A stretch of DNA of 64,000 nt from Ficedula albicollis (GCF_000247815.1 NC_021678.1:4051425-4115424); one strand, 5' to 3'; numbered from the stretch's first letter, positions 24,252 through 38,770 are shown. Notes: generated by a model not told the origin, from the sequence alone. Made by a program: numbers and translations.

Positions 24252-24742
24252 GTGGAATGCCCAGATGGGCACTGGGGGATCTGGAATGCCCAGATGGGGC
24301 AGTGAGGGCTCTGGAATGCCCAGATGGGGCAGTGGGGGATCTGGAATGCCCAGATGGGCAGTGAGGGCTCTGGAATGCCCAGATGGGGCAGTGGGGGATC
24401 TGGAATGCCCAGATGGGCAGTGAGGGCTCTGGAATGCCCAGATGGGGCAGTGGGGGATCTGGAATGCCCAGATGGGCAGTGAGGGCTCTGGAATGCCCAG
24501 ATGGGGCAGTGGGGGATCTGGAATGCCCAGATGGGCAGTGAGGGCTCTGGAATGCCCAGATGGGGCAGTGGGGGATCTGGAATGCCCAGATGGGCAGTGA
24601 GGGCTCTGGAATGCCCAGATGGGGCAGTGGGGGATCTGGAATGCCCAGATGGGCAGTGAGGGCTCTGGAATGCCCAGATGGGGCAGTGGGGGATCTGGAA
24701 TGCCCAGATGGGCAGTGAGGGCTCTGGAATGCCCAGATGGGC
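24252..24742. repeat. Minisatellite with a 59-bp higher-order unit
   Basis: The roughly 30-bp monomer TCTGGAATGCCCAGATGGGG alternates two variants, one ending GCAGTGGGGGA (30 bp) and one ending GCAGTGAGGGC (29 bp). They form a 59-bp dimer repeated about eight times with almost no divergence. Confidence 0.96.
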
Positions 24743-24877
24743 AGCAGCTCATCCCAAGAAAACCTGGAGCCAGCCCTGACCCTCAGCTGCTCCACAGGGA
24801 GTTTCTGCCCAGGGAATATTGGTCAACTGTTGTCAAACTCCTCATTTGATAACAAAAAAGTGCAGGAGCAGCAGAGA

Positions 24878-25025
24878 ATCATGGAAAGAATCATGGGATG
24901 GTTTGGGTTGGAAGGCACCTTAAGGCTCATCTCATTCCCACCCTGTGCCACTATCACTGTGCCTGTTCCCACCCTTCCACTATCCCAGGCTGCTCCAAGC
25001 CCTGTCCAACCTGGCCTGGAGCACT
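24878..25025 (-). mobile_element. CR1 LINE 3' fragment
   Basis: Reversed tail AGAATCATGGAAAGAATCATGG and GGTTTGGGTTGGAAGGCACC, then CTATCCCAGGCTGCTCC. Confidence 0.9.
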
Positions 25026-25110
25026 ACAAACACCAATGCTGCCTATCTTGTGGTTTTATTAATGACTTACAAACGCCAATGCTGCCTATCTTGTGGTTTT
25101 ATTAATGACT
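25024..25110. repeat. Tandem duplication, about 43-bp unit
   Basis: Two copies of ACAAACACCAATGCTGCC... ending TTTATTAATGACT, one mismatch seen (CACC/CGCC). Confidence 0.93.
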
Positions 25111-25925
25111 GATGCTAAATTAAACCAAAGGAACCAAATGAGGCTTTTAAATGAACTTAAATCAGGTTTAACCTGGAGAAAACAGAGCAAACTTGGCATC
25201 AGGTGCATGAACCTGCAGCCTGTTTCTTTTGCAAACCCATCTGGGTTTCTGTAAGGTCTCTCCGTGGGTTTCACATAGCAAATATCAACACAAAACTGTT
25301 TTTTAAGCACAATTCCACAGTAAATTCAATGAAATTTTGCTTAATCATACATAACCCTGAAAGGATAAAAGCAAACCAGCCCCAGGCTGGCTTGGCAGAA
25401 ACAGGCCAAACACTGAGAAGGATCTCATCCAAGGAGGAATTTATTTGGGATGGATTAAAAGCCGCAAAGACTGAAGGAAGATAATTAGTAAAACCCAAAG
25501 AAAGCAGAAGGCAGTGGTCAGCAGCTCCCTGCCAAGGAGCAGAGAGAGGCTCCCTGTGTGTGCACTGCCTGGGAAAGAAGCACTGGAAACTGTGAGCATG
25601 GAGACAAACTGGGTTGTCCAAGGGGATCCAGCAGCAGCAGCCCCAGTCTGCCAGGAATTGTGCACCCCAGGTAATATGTGTAAGGGCTAAAATCAACAGC
25701 AGTGATCTCACAAACGCCCCTGTAACAGTCCTGTGATTGAATCAGAACCATTCTGCTGCAATTCCAGCTTTTCCACCTTAAAATAACCCTGCCTTTGGCT
25801 GCTTGGTGGCAACCAGCACTCCTGCTGTGGGCTATGTGGGAAGGCATTCCCAAAGAGCATGGGACAAGGGCAGCAGTTTGTGCCTGGGTTTGCACAGTCT
25901 CGCAAGAAACTCCCTCAAAGTCCAG
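25111..25925. other. Non-coding stretch
   Basis: No gene recognised. Confidence 0.4.
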
Positions 25926-25929
25926 GGAT

Positions 25930-26250
25930 CTGTGGAAAGGATCCCAGACTGGTTTGGGTGGGAAGGGACCTGAAAGCCCATCCATTCCCACCCCCACCAC
26001 GGGCACAAACACCTCCCACTGTCCCAGGCTGCTCCCAGCCCCATCCAGCCTGGCCTTGGGCACTGCCAGGGATCCAGGGGCAGCCACAGCTGCTCTGGGC
26101 ACCCTGTGCCAGGGCCTGCCCACCCTCCCAGGGAGCAATTCCTGCCCAATATCTCATCTGACCCTGCCCTCTGGCAGTGAGAAGCCATTCCCTGTGTCCT
26201 GTCATTCCAGGCCCCTGGAAATAGTCCCTCTCTATGATTTCTGTGGGTTC
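25930..26250 (-). mobile_element. CR1 LINE 3' fragment
   Basis: GGTTTGGGTGGGAAGGGACC through CCCCACCACGGGCACAAACA to CCCTGCCCTCTGGCAGTGAG, about 320 bp. Confidence 0.92.
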
Positions 26251-27415
26251 CTTCAGGCACAAACCTCTCCCACTCTCTGTCCCAGGATGAGATCCCAGGC
26301 TATAGCCTGAACCCACACTGGTGCTGGTGGAACAGAATTCCATGAGAATATCCATGGGAAGAATGACTCCCATTTGGCTCTGGGCTGCTCTGGAAAAGCA
26401 CATCCTGAAGTGTGGCTGGCAGCTGATAAGGAATTTTGATGAATGTTAACTAAAAGCATTTACACTGTGGAGAATCTGTAACATTTACTGTCCTCATATT
26501 ATAAAAAAGAAAGGAAAAATTTCCATTCCAACATCTGGTTGTGGGCCAGGCAGCTGGAATTTTGACACACTGAAGTTTCCCTGCCTGATCCTTGGTGAGG
26601 TGTTGGATAAACAGAGGTGCTTTATTAACATCACAAGCAGCCCTTGAAAATCCTAAATCCTCTTGGATTTAGGGAGCTGTCCAGACACACAGAGATTCAT
26701 CCTCACCTCTTGCATTCAGGGGACGCATCCAAGGATTTAGGAGTGCATCAGCCAAGAAGGATGAGGGGGAGTTTGATGCAGCTCCTGAGGGAACCTGGTG
26801 ATGCAAGAGAGGCACCATTAACGAGCACTTAACTGGAAGCAGCTCGACATGAAAAGCTGGTGTCAAGGACTGCAGGAAGCTTTTTCTGCTGGTTCATATG
26901 GATCTGGACTCTGCACCCAGAAACCCTCTTGCACACTGCTCGTGAGTCCAGCTCCAGCTTGACCAGGCACCCAGCTGCTTCCAGGAGCCAGGAGTTTGGC
27001 AAGACTCGGGCTGATGCTTTGGGCTTCTTCATTTTTGTAGAGAGAAGAGGAGATAGGTATTTTCGTTCTCACTACAATTTTGCAGTTCAATTCCTTTTAT
27101 TTATCTCTCCCCTTAAATCAGAGTGATTTGGGGTAGGAAAGACTTTCCATTCAGAAATTGAGGTCTTTATTTAGGGGAGATGCTTAAATTGCTGATATTT
27201 ATTGCTCAACTAAACTGGAGTTGTTTAGTCCACAGAATCCACTTAGTGTAGGACAGGCATTTTCTATATCACCTCCAGCTGCTGCCAGAACCTGAAACAG
27301 TGCACCCCAAAGCTTAATTTTGACGTGGTTATAAAAATCCGGGCAGGTCAGTCAGAGTTCTTTCAGAGGCGGTATGATGGATGCACTTCAGAGCAGAGTT
27401 CTGTGTTTATCAGAG
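26251..27415. other. Non-coding stretch
   Basis: No gene or repeat recognised. Confidence 0.4.
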
Positions 27416-27417
27416 AG

Positions 27418-27625
27418 AAAAGGGACACCTTCCACTGTCCCAGGCTGCTCCCAGCCCCATCCAGCCTGGCCTTGGGCACTGCCAGGGATCCAGGGGCAGC
27501 CACAGCTGCTCTGGGCACCCTGTGCCAGGGCCTGCCCACCCTCCCAGGGAACAATTCCTTCCCAATATCCCATCAAATCCTTCTGTCTTTTGGTTTTAAC
27601 CCATTCCCCCTTGTCCTGTAACTAC
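27418..27625 (-). mobile_element. CR1 LINE fragment lacking its 3' tail
   Basis: Starts abruptly at AAGGGACACCTTCCACTG and runs to AACCCATTCCCCCTTGTCC. The usual tail and GGTTTGGGTTGG block are absent. Confidence 0.9.
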
Positions 27626-27629
27626 AACA

Positions 27630-30040
27630 CTTTTGCCTTTCATATTCAAAGACGGCACAAAATATTTTTTACCTTATTTCTTGCCTCCCTGTTCCCCAAA
27701 ACAAGAGATTTTGTAATTCCCCATACCTGGCCCAGAAGACAAAAGTGATAAATGCAATAGAGTTTGGTCTGAATCCTCTCTTTTCCAACAGGAAGTGACT
27801 GAATAATTGCACTTTATTACAAAATAAATGAATAAAAAATAGAGAAAGGGAAGGTTTTGGTGGGTTCTATTCTACTCTGATTGATAATTAAGAGCTCAGA
27901 GGTCTGAAGGGCTTGAAGTTTGCTACAATTTAGGATCACACATCAGATTTGGCATTCAGATTTAGACCTGAATTTGCTGAGGCAGCTCCCGGAGGATTTT
28001 TGCTGCCTGTAAAACACCTCCTCCTCTCCCAGCTACCTCCCTCAAGATCAAAGTATGAGGAACAAATGGAACTATTTCTTTACAACTTCAAGGTAAACCT
28101 AATTTGCTGTAAAGCTGCAAAAAGCAGCGAGGAGCTGCTCTTCCCTTGGTTTCTGCACCAGGAGCTGGAGGGATGAAGGAAGTGCATCCACACAGGGCAG
28201 CAGGAGCTGTGAGGTGGCAAAACTCGGGTCAGATTTCAGGGAATAAAGTAGGCTTGGAATTGTGGGCGTTTGCCCTTTGGGAGTTCTCATCTCCAGCCAG
28301 GATGCAATGAAGATCAAAAGGTCCCTAATCCCAGTTTTTGGCTCAGGGTCAGCCCTGGGAGCCGACAGGTCTGAAGTCAGCCTGAATAAAATGGTTCCTG
28401 AGGTCAATTCCTGCACTGGCAGGTTAAGGAAAGGTGGGAGGAGATGGAGCACATCTTTGGGAATCTGCTGTCCCAGAAGGAAAGCAATTACAGGTGAGGA
28501 TGTGGCTAGAGGGCACTGGACATACAGGACCTGGACTGGGAAAAAACTGGATATAATGGAAAGAAAATGGGGAAAAGCCCCGTGTACTGTTAAAAACTGT
28601 GAGAGGCAGAGAGCAGGACAGGTGCTGGAAGTTTTCTTGGCAACTTCTGCTCCTGCCACACCTCAGCTGCTCTGGTTGCATCCTTCTGCCAGGAATACAC
28701 AAAACCCAACCCCAGATCAGTCCCAGTCACAGCCAGCATACCCAGGACATAAAAGAAAGGTTAAGGGAACATCCATCTATAAATCCAAAAGCAGACAATC
28801 CCTGATATTGCTCAGGTTCATACAAGGACTGCCTGATATGGTGCAGGTTTTGGTCATGAATGAGTCCTTTTGATTTATTCTGGATAAAAAGTCCTCTTAT
28901 TCCAGCCCAAATGTGCTGTCAAGGACTTGGAATGACATTTATACTTTAGAGCATTTGAGCTGTGAAGCAGTAAAAGGGGACATGTTACCAACACAGTATT
29001 TTAGACCAAATATGCATTCAGGATGGGAAACTTGGATTATGAGGCTTCTTATGGGGTTTGATGCATTTCCACGACCCCCAGGGAATATTTCTCTGCACCA
29101 AACACACTTATACACATCAGGATGGAATTGCTTTTGAAAGGAAAAAAAAGTCCCCCTGTTTGGCCATTTCCTGGGAGGGCTTTGTTTTCAGGTCTTGCCC
29201 AAACAGCATTAACAATGAACATTTGCAAACACACTTCCCAGGACACAACATCCCAGCTCTGGAAAGGTCCACTGTCCTTCCCCAGCTTCACAGGGGATTT
29301 TTCAGCACCTTGTACTTGTGGTTTCCTACAGGACATGAGGCCAAAATCCAGATGGATTCAATTACCTGGAAACAACCCCGGTACACTCTGATTCCTCTGG
29401 TTGTCGTGCTGTTGCTTTATGGAAGGGAAATGTGGAATTAACACACCCCACACCACTTCCAGCCCCAGAATATCGACCATGGGTCAATAGGATGGCCCTG
29501 AGAGCAAATCCAAGGTCATTCCCATCCACAGGGAAGCTATGGCTGGAGCTGCAATAGCAAATGCAGAGAGAAAAGCCTTAAAAAGAGCCCTGCTCAGCTT
29601 TGTTTAAAGCCCAGCAGACACTGAGGGAGCAGTTAAACACATATTTAATCCCTGTTGTGCCTTGTCCTGCTGTTTCAATACTGTTGGAGTCAATTGGATA
29701 TTCCTGCCATTTACAATCCTTGGAAATTTTAGTGTCCTGGCCTCGCTGGCACACCAGGCACTGGTGGGGTTCTGGAGGATCTCTTTTAGGGCCTTAAAAC
29801 ACAGATGGGAAAGAACAAAATGCTGCCATTCCTGTAACATTTAGAACTTTGGGGGTTTTCCTGGTCCTGATATTCAGCATAATTTTTCTTATCAACAGCA
29901 AACATTAATGACAAAAAAAGAAAAAGAAAAAATAAAAAGATTAAACAGCCCCAAAACATAGAAAAATATAATATTTAATTAGATAAGAAATAACTTCTCA
30001 GTCAAAGAAATTATTTCTGTGGATGGTTTATAGTGCATCA
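27630..30040. other. Non-coding stretch
   Basis: No gene, CR1 or long simple repeat recognised over 2.4 kb. Open frames of 60-200 codons show no domain I can name. Confidence 0.4.
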
Positions 30041-30049
30041 TGGTCATAG

Positions 30050-30199
30050 AGCTGCAGAGTCACGGAATGATTTGGGTGGGAAGGGATTTAAATCCCATCC
30101 AGTTCCACCCCCTGCCATGGCAGGGACACCTTCCACTGTCCCAGGCTGCTCCAAGCCCCATCCAGCCTGGCCTTGGGCACTGCCAGGGATCCAGGGGCA
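30050..30199 (-). mobile_element. CR1 LINE 3' fragment ending in poly-G
   Basis: Reversed tail AGAGTCACGGAATGATTTGG to GATCCAGGGGCAG, where the element stops and the 120-bp G run begins. Confidence 0.93.
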
Positions 30200-32179
<1,980 letters not shown>

Positions 32180-32180
<1 letters not shown>

Positions 32181-32285
32181 GAATGGTTTGGCTTGGAAGG
32201 ACCTCAGAGTCCATCCAGTGGGCAGGGTCACCTTCTACTATCCCAGGGTGCTCCAAGCCCTGTCCAGCCTGGCCTGGAGTGATTT
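32180..32285 (-). mobile_element. CR1 LINE 3' fragment
   Basis: GGTTTGGCTTGGAAGGACC, then GGGCAGGGTCACCTTCTAC and CCTGTCCAGCCTGGCCTGG. Confidence 0.85.
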
Positions 32286-32361
32286 GGTTCATCCCAGGTG
32301 CCAGAGCAGGTGAAAGATGTTTGCACTGAGAGGTGCAGCCTTGGGGGGGAAATCTTTCAGG

Positions 32362-32437
32362 TCCATCCCATCCCATCCCATCCCATCCCTTCCCATCCCA
32401 TCCCATCCCATCCCATCCCATCCCATCCCATCCTATC
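32362..32437. repeat. (CCATC)n / TCCCA pentanucleotide repeat
   Basis: About 15 copies of CATCC with a few substitutions (TTCCC, TATCC). Confidence 0.95.
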
Positions 32438-32439
32438 CC

Positions 32440-33265
32440 GTGACTCTCTAAATCCCTGCACAGAAGCCTCTGGTCATTTTCCCAGACATTTTCCTACCAT
32501 CCCCATTCCCACTGGTCTGGTTTTATCCTTTGCAAGTCATTCCACTCTGGTTTTTGCTCGTGCTGATGTTTTAAGTGACAGAACTGCTCCAGTTTTCCTC
32601 CATTTCACTCTGCCTGTGTCATGGATTTATTCCAGTTCTCTGACACAGGATAGGGAAGCAAATTATCCCTCACTGCAGCATTTGGGGCACTCAGTTCCAG
32701 GCTATCCTGCACAATGTTAATTAGACCTGGTTTCACTGGCACAAAATCCCCTTTTTGACTGGGCTAAATTTATTCCATAGCATTCCTCAATCTATTTAGC
32801 TCTTGCTAAACCCTTTCATTCCCCGTCCTTTCAATCACTGGACTTTGTAAATTATCAATTCCATCTCAGAGATGGAGAATTTACCTCGTTTCTGACTCCA
32901 ATAATTTCACAGAGGAACTGATGGAGCAATTCTCTTTTGGGAAGGAAAAGCAATTCTGCCTTGATTGTGTTAGTTCCTTCCAAATGTATTTTCAATTCTA
33001 ATTTAGTGCTTCTTTTGTGTCTTTCATACCTGTTGTTCCATTTTTAAAATGGTGCAAATTACAACGGAATCTGTCAATTTATTTTGGGATGAGCTGTGAT
33101 TCCAAAATAACGAATAATTAATTATAAAGTTTAGCACCAAACCTGAGAAGAGCCAGCAGAAATAACTGTGAAATACAGTTAGGACATAGACAATCTGGGA
33201 TGATTTTCAATCAGATGAATATAGGGAATTCTGCCACATCCATTCCTGGCAAAGGTGCTGCCAAC
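32440..33265. other. Non-coding AT-rich stretch
   Basis: No gene recognised. Confidence 0.4.
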
Positions 33266-33269
33266 AGGG

Positions 33270-33372
33270 TCACAGAAACCCAGATTGGTTTGGGTTGGAA
33301 GGGACCTTAAAGCTCATGTCATTCCATTGAAGACACTTTCCACTATCCCAGGTTGCTCCAAGCCCTACCCAG
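33270..33372 (-). mobile_element. CR1 LINE 3' fragment
   Basis: GGTCACAGAAACCCAGATTG, GGTTTGGGTTGGAAGGGACC and CACTATCCCAGGTTGCTCC. Confidence 0.88.
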
Positions 33373-33374
33373 GT

Positions 33375-34400
33375 GATGAAATCCAGGGAGAATTGTTCTA
33401 AAAACCAGTTAGGAAAGAGGTTTCAACCCCATTTTGCAGCAGATACAGAAGAACAGGACGAATAAAGTGAATCTTCTGGTTCAATGACACAACAGAAAGG
33501 GAGAGCACCTTTATCTTCTCCCTTATCCCAAAGATCTGGAGTGGTTTCCAAAGTGTTCCACCACTTTCTTGGAGTGCCTTGTGGAATTAACTTTTAAAAG
33601 ACTTTTTAAACGACTTGGGCCCACACCTTTGTGATCAAGGGTGTGTAATTGCCAGGTTAAAAGGCAGAAACCCCAGGGTTAAGTAATTGCTGGACTGTAA
33701 AACAGAGGATTTAATTTCCACTGCAGGAATGGGAAAGCACCTCTCTGGGAAGGTGGAACCACCCTCCAGAGGCTTCAGCCGTCCCACTGATCAAGGGCTG
33801 GTGACACCCACACCCCTGATAAGGAGCTGTCCTTATCAGGGAGCAGTTGCCACCTTTTCCCTGAGATCAAGGGATTCTCTCTTTCATGGTGGAGCTGTGA
33901 AAATGAGGCAAAGGACTCAGCCCCACGCGATGCTCTCAGCAGGAAAATCAGTGGATGTTGTGGCAGAACGTCCAGCAGCACCAGGCAGGTGGAGGTCGGA
34001 CCTGTTACACCATCACAGCCTGGCCATGTCACTGACCCTCTGAGCTAACCCTGAGAGATCCTGGAGTTTGTTCCCAGTGAAATCTGTCCTGTGGGATAGG
34101 ATGACTCCAAAAAAGCCTCTCCTTGGGATTCCTGAGCACCTGGAGAGTTCCTCCTCTCCTGCAGTGAAATTACAAGAGAAGAGATATCCCCCTTTGCATA
34201 TCACCTAGTTAGGATCCTCTGCTTGTACTCCAATCCTGGATTTTTCCATCCAGTATCTGGATTTAGCATCAGTGTTTTTATAATGTAGATATTTTTTGTG
34301 TGTTTTTTTACCAAAACACACATTATACAAATATACACATTCATCAGTATGATCCCAGGACAGTGCAATTATGATGATTAATGTGTGCACTGAGGTAAAA
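33375..34400. other. Non-coding stretch
   Basis: No gene recognised. Confidence 0.4.
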
Positions 34401-34402
34401 AT

Positions 34403-34800
34403 CATGGAATTCTGGAATGGTTTGGATTTGAAGGGGGCTTTAAAATTCTCTCATTCCACCCCCTGCCATGGGTAGGGGCACTTTCCACTATTCCAGGCTG
34501 CTCCAAGCCCCATCCAGCCTGGCCTTGGGCATTTCCAGGGACCCAGGGGCAGCCACAGCTGCTCTGGGCACCCTGTGCCAGGGCCTGCCCACCCTCCCAT
34601 GGAACAATTCCTTCCCAATATCCCATTTAAATTCCCCTCTTGTCAGTCTAAACCCATTCTCCCTTGTCCTGGCACTCCAGTTCCTGATGATTTGTCTCTC
34701 TCTAGCATCCCTGTATCCCTTCAGACCTGGGAGGAGCTGTGAGGTCTCCACACACCCTTCTCCTCTCCAGGCTGAGCATTCCCAGCTTTCCCTGCCAGCA
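34403..34800 (-). mobile_element. CR1 LINE 3' fragment (about 400 bp)
   Basis: Reversed tail ATCATGGAATTCTGGAATGG through CTGCCATGGGTAGGGGCAC, GGACCCAGGGGCAGCCACAG to CTCCTCTCCAGGCTGAGC. Confidence 0.93.
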
Positions 34801-34824
34801 TCCCAGCCTGGCTGTGATAACTGG

Positions 34825-34917
34825 GTGGCATCCTGCCCATGGCAGGGGCTGGAACGAGATAATCTCTAAGGTCCCTTACAATCCAAACTATTCTGGGATT
34901 CTCTGGTTCCATGATCC
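34825..34917 (+). mobile_element. CR1 LINE 3' end, opposite strand to its neighbour
   Basis: CATCCTGCCCATGGCAGGGG, AAGGTCCCTTACAATCC and tail GGGATTCTCTGGTTCCATG. It lies close to a minus-strand CR1, making an inverted pair. Confidence 0.88.
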
Positions 34918-35079
34918 ACCTTTACAGGGGTGGGCAACCCTTTTATTTATCTGTGTCTCCATTGCTGCTTTAAGGAGCTTTGGATAAACTCACCCCAGCT
35001 CCTCTCTGAGAGCTGAAGGGCAGAGCCCAGTGTGGGGATCTTCACTCCCAAAATCAGAGCTGCCTCCTCTTTGAAGTGC

Positions 35080-35310
35080 TTTTTTTGTTCCCCTGAGTGC
35101 TCTACTCTGCATTTAGTGCCCCGTGAAATGCCCTTTCCCCTGCCTTTAATTAAGTGCAGCGAATGATTTCGCAGCCCAGCTCCTACAAGTTGATTGTCTT
35201 GATTAAATTCCTGACCCTGTCAGAACGAATTTGATATTTGCTTTGCAGGAATTATTTCTCACAAGATGCCTTTGATTGGTGTTAATTATGTTGTCATCAA
35301 TCTCTCACTG
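35080..35310. promoter_or_regulatory. Repeat-free AT-rich island, possible conserved element
   Basis: Contains TTTAATTAAG, TGATTTCGCAG, TTGATTAAATT and GTTAATTATG cores, and no CR1 or simple repeat. Conservation is a guess from composition only. Confidence 0.18.
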
Positions 35311-35439
35311 ATTGCATCTGCCCAGATCCTCCCAGTCTCCAGCCCAGAGTAGCCTGTTCAGCTTTTCGAACACAAATTTTAATTTATTCCTCCAAAACTG
35401 CTTCAGTGGGGTAAAATTCAACAGAAATCACTCTGAGTT

Positions 35440-35706
35440 TTGCCAGGGGAATATGAAGGAAAATCTCTTCTCTAGAAGGGTTGCCAAGACCTGGAAAAAG
35501 GCTGCTAAAGGAATTAGAGTCCCCATCCCTGGAGATGTTCAGGAACTTGTAGACGTGCCCCCTGGGGACATGATTTAATGGTAGCCCTGGCAGTGCTGGC
35601 TGAACTTGGAGAATTTTCTGTGCCCCTTGGGGACATGATTTAATGGTAGCTCTGGCAGTGCTGGCTGAACTTGGAGAATTTTCCCAACCTTAATGATTCT
35701 ATGATT
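35440..35706 (+). mobile_element. CR1 LINE 3' fragment with internal duplication
   Basis: AGAAGGGTTGCCAAGACCTGG, CCATCCCTGGAGATGTTCAG and tail TTAATGATTCTATGATTT. Internal 65-bp duplication at 35555-35684. Confidence 0.88.
35555..35684. repeat. Tandem duplication, 65-bp unit
   Basis: Copies 35555-35619 and 35620-35684 begin GTGCCCC(C/T)TGGGGACATG and end GGAGAATTTTC. Confidence 0.95.
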
Positions 35707-35709
35707 TAA

Positions 35710-36985
35710 TTTTCCTTTAAATTTGCAAGCAAGTGTACAACCCAAGGAGATACAGCCTAAACCTTTTGCTCCTTTACATTATTTTCTCTAAATAATGCAA
35801 AAACTATCCTGGCAAAAAAAAAATCTATTTATTGATAAAATATTCCATCTAAAAAGAAAGGAATGGGTAAGTTTAAGGTGTATGAAGATGCTCTGAAAAT
35901 GGGAAAAACTAAAAATACCCATCCAGAGCAGAGCCAAGGGGCAATAATAGGTCAGTGCTAAGAATTTACAATATTGTAAACATAATTCTGTTTTTATAGC
36001 TCCCAGCTCTATATATATAACCCTTAATCCCCACATTAAGTGCAAGAAATGCCCCATAAGTAAGAAAATACAACAGGATTTAGTGGCAGCAGAGCCAAGA
36101 TGGGAAGATTTGGAGCTGGGCTGTAATTCCTTAAAGTCAGGAGCAAAACTGCCATGGAATAAACATTCAAACATTGTCAATATCTTGGTAAAATAGCAGG
36201 ATTTAGGGACAAAGACTTCCCACTTTTGTTTTTCCCTGAGACCCTTCTCTTTAAAAAAAAGAGAAATATTTCTAATTTCGTATGAACCTTAAAAATGAAA
36301 TATTTAGAAATATTTAGCACCACCCAAAGTCTTCCTACTCCTGTCAAATAAGAGATAGAAATACTTGGGAAATACTGTGGATACTGGAATTTTCTGCAGG
36401 AAAAAGAGGACAAAGCTGCTCTCTTTTATATTTTGTATTCTTTTCTCTTTCCCTGTGGAGTACAAAACCCCTGTGTAAAGATGGAAACTGGAGACTCAGG
36501 AGTTAAGAAAGAGCAGCCAAAACACCTCAGAACATCCAGCTGCAGATCCCATAAAGCTTCTGTGGATGCCAGTGTTATTCCCAAGTGATTCCTCTGACAC
36601 ACCATGGATACACTCCTTTGCAGCGTTTGTTTTTTTTTTTTTTTTCTCTGACTTTGCAAAAGAAAAAGTCAGTTTGTTTATTTGTTCATCCCTGTTGCGT
36701 TGTAAAAAATGACCTTTATAAGCTTTGTGGTTAAAAAAAAAAAAAAAGAGAAACTCCTTAAAGTTCTGGCCTTCAGAGGAAATGAAAAGAACAGGAAAGG
36801 CAAAAACCAGAGCAGGACGCTGCTTGTTTTTAATGAACCCACTCATTTGACCATCTGGCCAGTCCTTTTATGGAGAGATCCAAGGTTTTTCCCATGGCTG
36901 CTTTTGGGACTGTTCAAAAATAGGCCTCACTTTTGCCTTGCAAGTCAATTATAAATATCTATGGTAGAATGCACATCTTTCCCTC
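35710..36985. other. Non-coding AT-rich stretch
   Basis: No gene recognised; short A/T runs only. Confidence 0.4.
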
Positions 36986-36990
36986 CCCAG

Positions 36991-37013
36991 AAAAAAAAAA
37001 AAAAAAAAACCAA

Positions 37014-37067
<54 letters not shown>

Positions 37068-37092
37068 GAAAAAAAATAAAAAAAAAAAAAAG
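36991..37092. repeat. A-run / 53-bp G-run / A-rich tract
   Basis: 19 A, CCAA, then G from 37014 to 37066, then an A-rich run. It has the same layout as the tracts at 9459 and 10065. Confidence 0.95.
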
Positions 37093-38130
37093 AATGTTGC
37101 AAGTCCCACCACTTTTGGGGCTTTTTCCTTACCATAATCACGTTAGTGTTCGTTTAATTATTAAAAAAAAGTAAATAATGCAACAGTTTTCTAAATATAA
37201 ATCCCTCAGGATTGCCTGGGGTGGTTACTGCAGAGATGTTCAAGAGGATTTGAGGAGCTTTCCTGCTTTTTCCCTGTCCTGTGCTGACATCTGCTGGGTC
37301 CTGCTCAGACTGCACAAACCCCTCCCAGTGACACTGGGGAGGGACAGCCCAGAAACTCCCTGTTCTGGTCATTAAGAGACTTCTAAAAAATCCCACCCTT
37401 TGCTTTTCCCACCACGATTATTCTCCTCAGAGCTTTCTTGCTTGGCCTAACAAATCCCTGCTATAAGGTTTTTTAAAGCTAAACAATTTAATAGAGAATA
37501 AACACTTAGACTATTTCTTTTTTAACTTAATAACTAAATTTTAGTGATTTTTCAGTGTGATATTAACTGACTAACTAGAAACTATTATTTGAAACTCTTG
37601 AGGAAGGAAGATGAACATTGAAAGAGACACTACCTAAATTTTAAAATTATATTTTATACTTATTACTATACTGTAAAAACCTTAAATTTAAAACTTTTTA
37701 CTATGTGAAAGTATGCACCTTTATTTAACTATACAACTGTGATTTTAATTTTATTACTTAAATTTAGAAGCTTTTTTAAAGGCCTCAGGTCAAAAGTAGT
37801 GTTTTTTAGGGGGTTAGTGTCAGAAAGCACAGAAAGCTCAAAAACCCCAGGTTTTTGGGATCTAACACTCACCCAGCTCTCATCTGCTTCAACCTCTGGA
37901 AAATGAACTGGAACAATGCAAACACAGAGGTGAGGAGCTCTGCGTGTTTATTAGGAAATCCACACAATTTTCAGCACCTTCTCCATTAATTCAATAAACC
38001 CTTAACACAGGAAATAGACTTGGTGGAACATGGAAAATCAGGAATGATGGGGAAAGTGGTTCTGAGTGCTGCTGGCTTGGATACAAGGTGTGTCACACAA
38101 AATTGATGGCACAGAATCATTTACATTGGA
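37093..38130. other. Non-coding, very AT-rich stretch
   Basis: 37440-37790 is particularly AT-rich. No gene recognised. Confidence 0.4.
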
Positions 38131-38131
38131 A

Positions 38132-38517
38132 AAGGAAGGAAGGAAGGAAGGAAGGAAGGAAGGAAGGAAGGAAGGAAGGAAGGAAGGAAGGAAGGAAGGA
38201 AGGAAGGAAGGAAGGAAGGAAGGAAGGAAGGAAGGAAGGAAGGAAGGAAGGAAGGAAGGAAGGAAGGAAGGAAGGAAGGAAGGAAGGAAGGAAGGAAGGA
38301 AGGAAGGAAGGAAGGAAGGAAGGAAGGAAGGAAGGAAGGAAGGAAGGAAGGAAGGAAGGAAGGAAGGAAGGAAGGAAGGAAGGAAGGAAGGAAGGAAGGA
38401 AGGAAGGAAGGAAGGAAGGAAGGAAGGAAGGAAGGAAGGAAGGAAGGAAGGAAGGAAGGAAGGAAGGAAGGAAGGAAGGAAGGAAGGAAGGAAGGAAGGA
38501 AGGAAGGAAGGAAGGAA
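38132..38517. repeat. (AAGG)n microsatellite, about 96 copies
   Basis: 386 bp of near-perfect AAGG on the plus strand, purine-only. Predicted proteins of KEGR or FLPS repeats across it are artefacts. Confidence 0.98.
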
Positions 38518-38610
38518 TTTTCCTCAAAATAGAGAGGAGTTATCTTTATCAGCCTAAACTCTAATTCAGCCTTAATTCCAATTAAAACAGGTTGGAAGAC
38601 ACTAGAAAGT

Positions 38611-38770
38611 GGGGTCTGTGAAGGCTGGGATGGGTTTGGGGGCTCTGGGGGCTGTGAGGGCAGTGGGGTCTGTGAAATTTGGGATGGGTTTGGGGGCTCT
38701 GGGGGCTGTGAGGGCAGTGGGGTCTGTGAAATTTGGGATGGGTTTGGGGGCTCTGGGGGCTGTGAGGTCT
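38611..38770. repeat. Tandem repeat, 54-bp unit, three copies
   Basis: Starts at 38611, 38665 and 38719, each GGGGTCTGTGAA... GGGATGGGTTTGGGGGCTC. Copy 1 has AGGCT where copies 2-3 have ATTT. Confidence 0.95.

Noticed and set aside
24252..24742. CRISPR-like array of regular repeats
   Set aside because: There are no unique spacers: both monomers are fully repetitive, and the context is vertebrate.
38066..38564. Open frames of KEGR and FLPS repeats
   Set aside because: Product of the (AAGG)n microsatellite.
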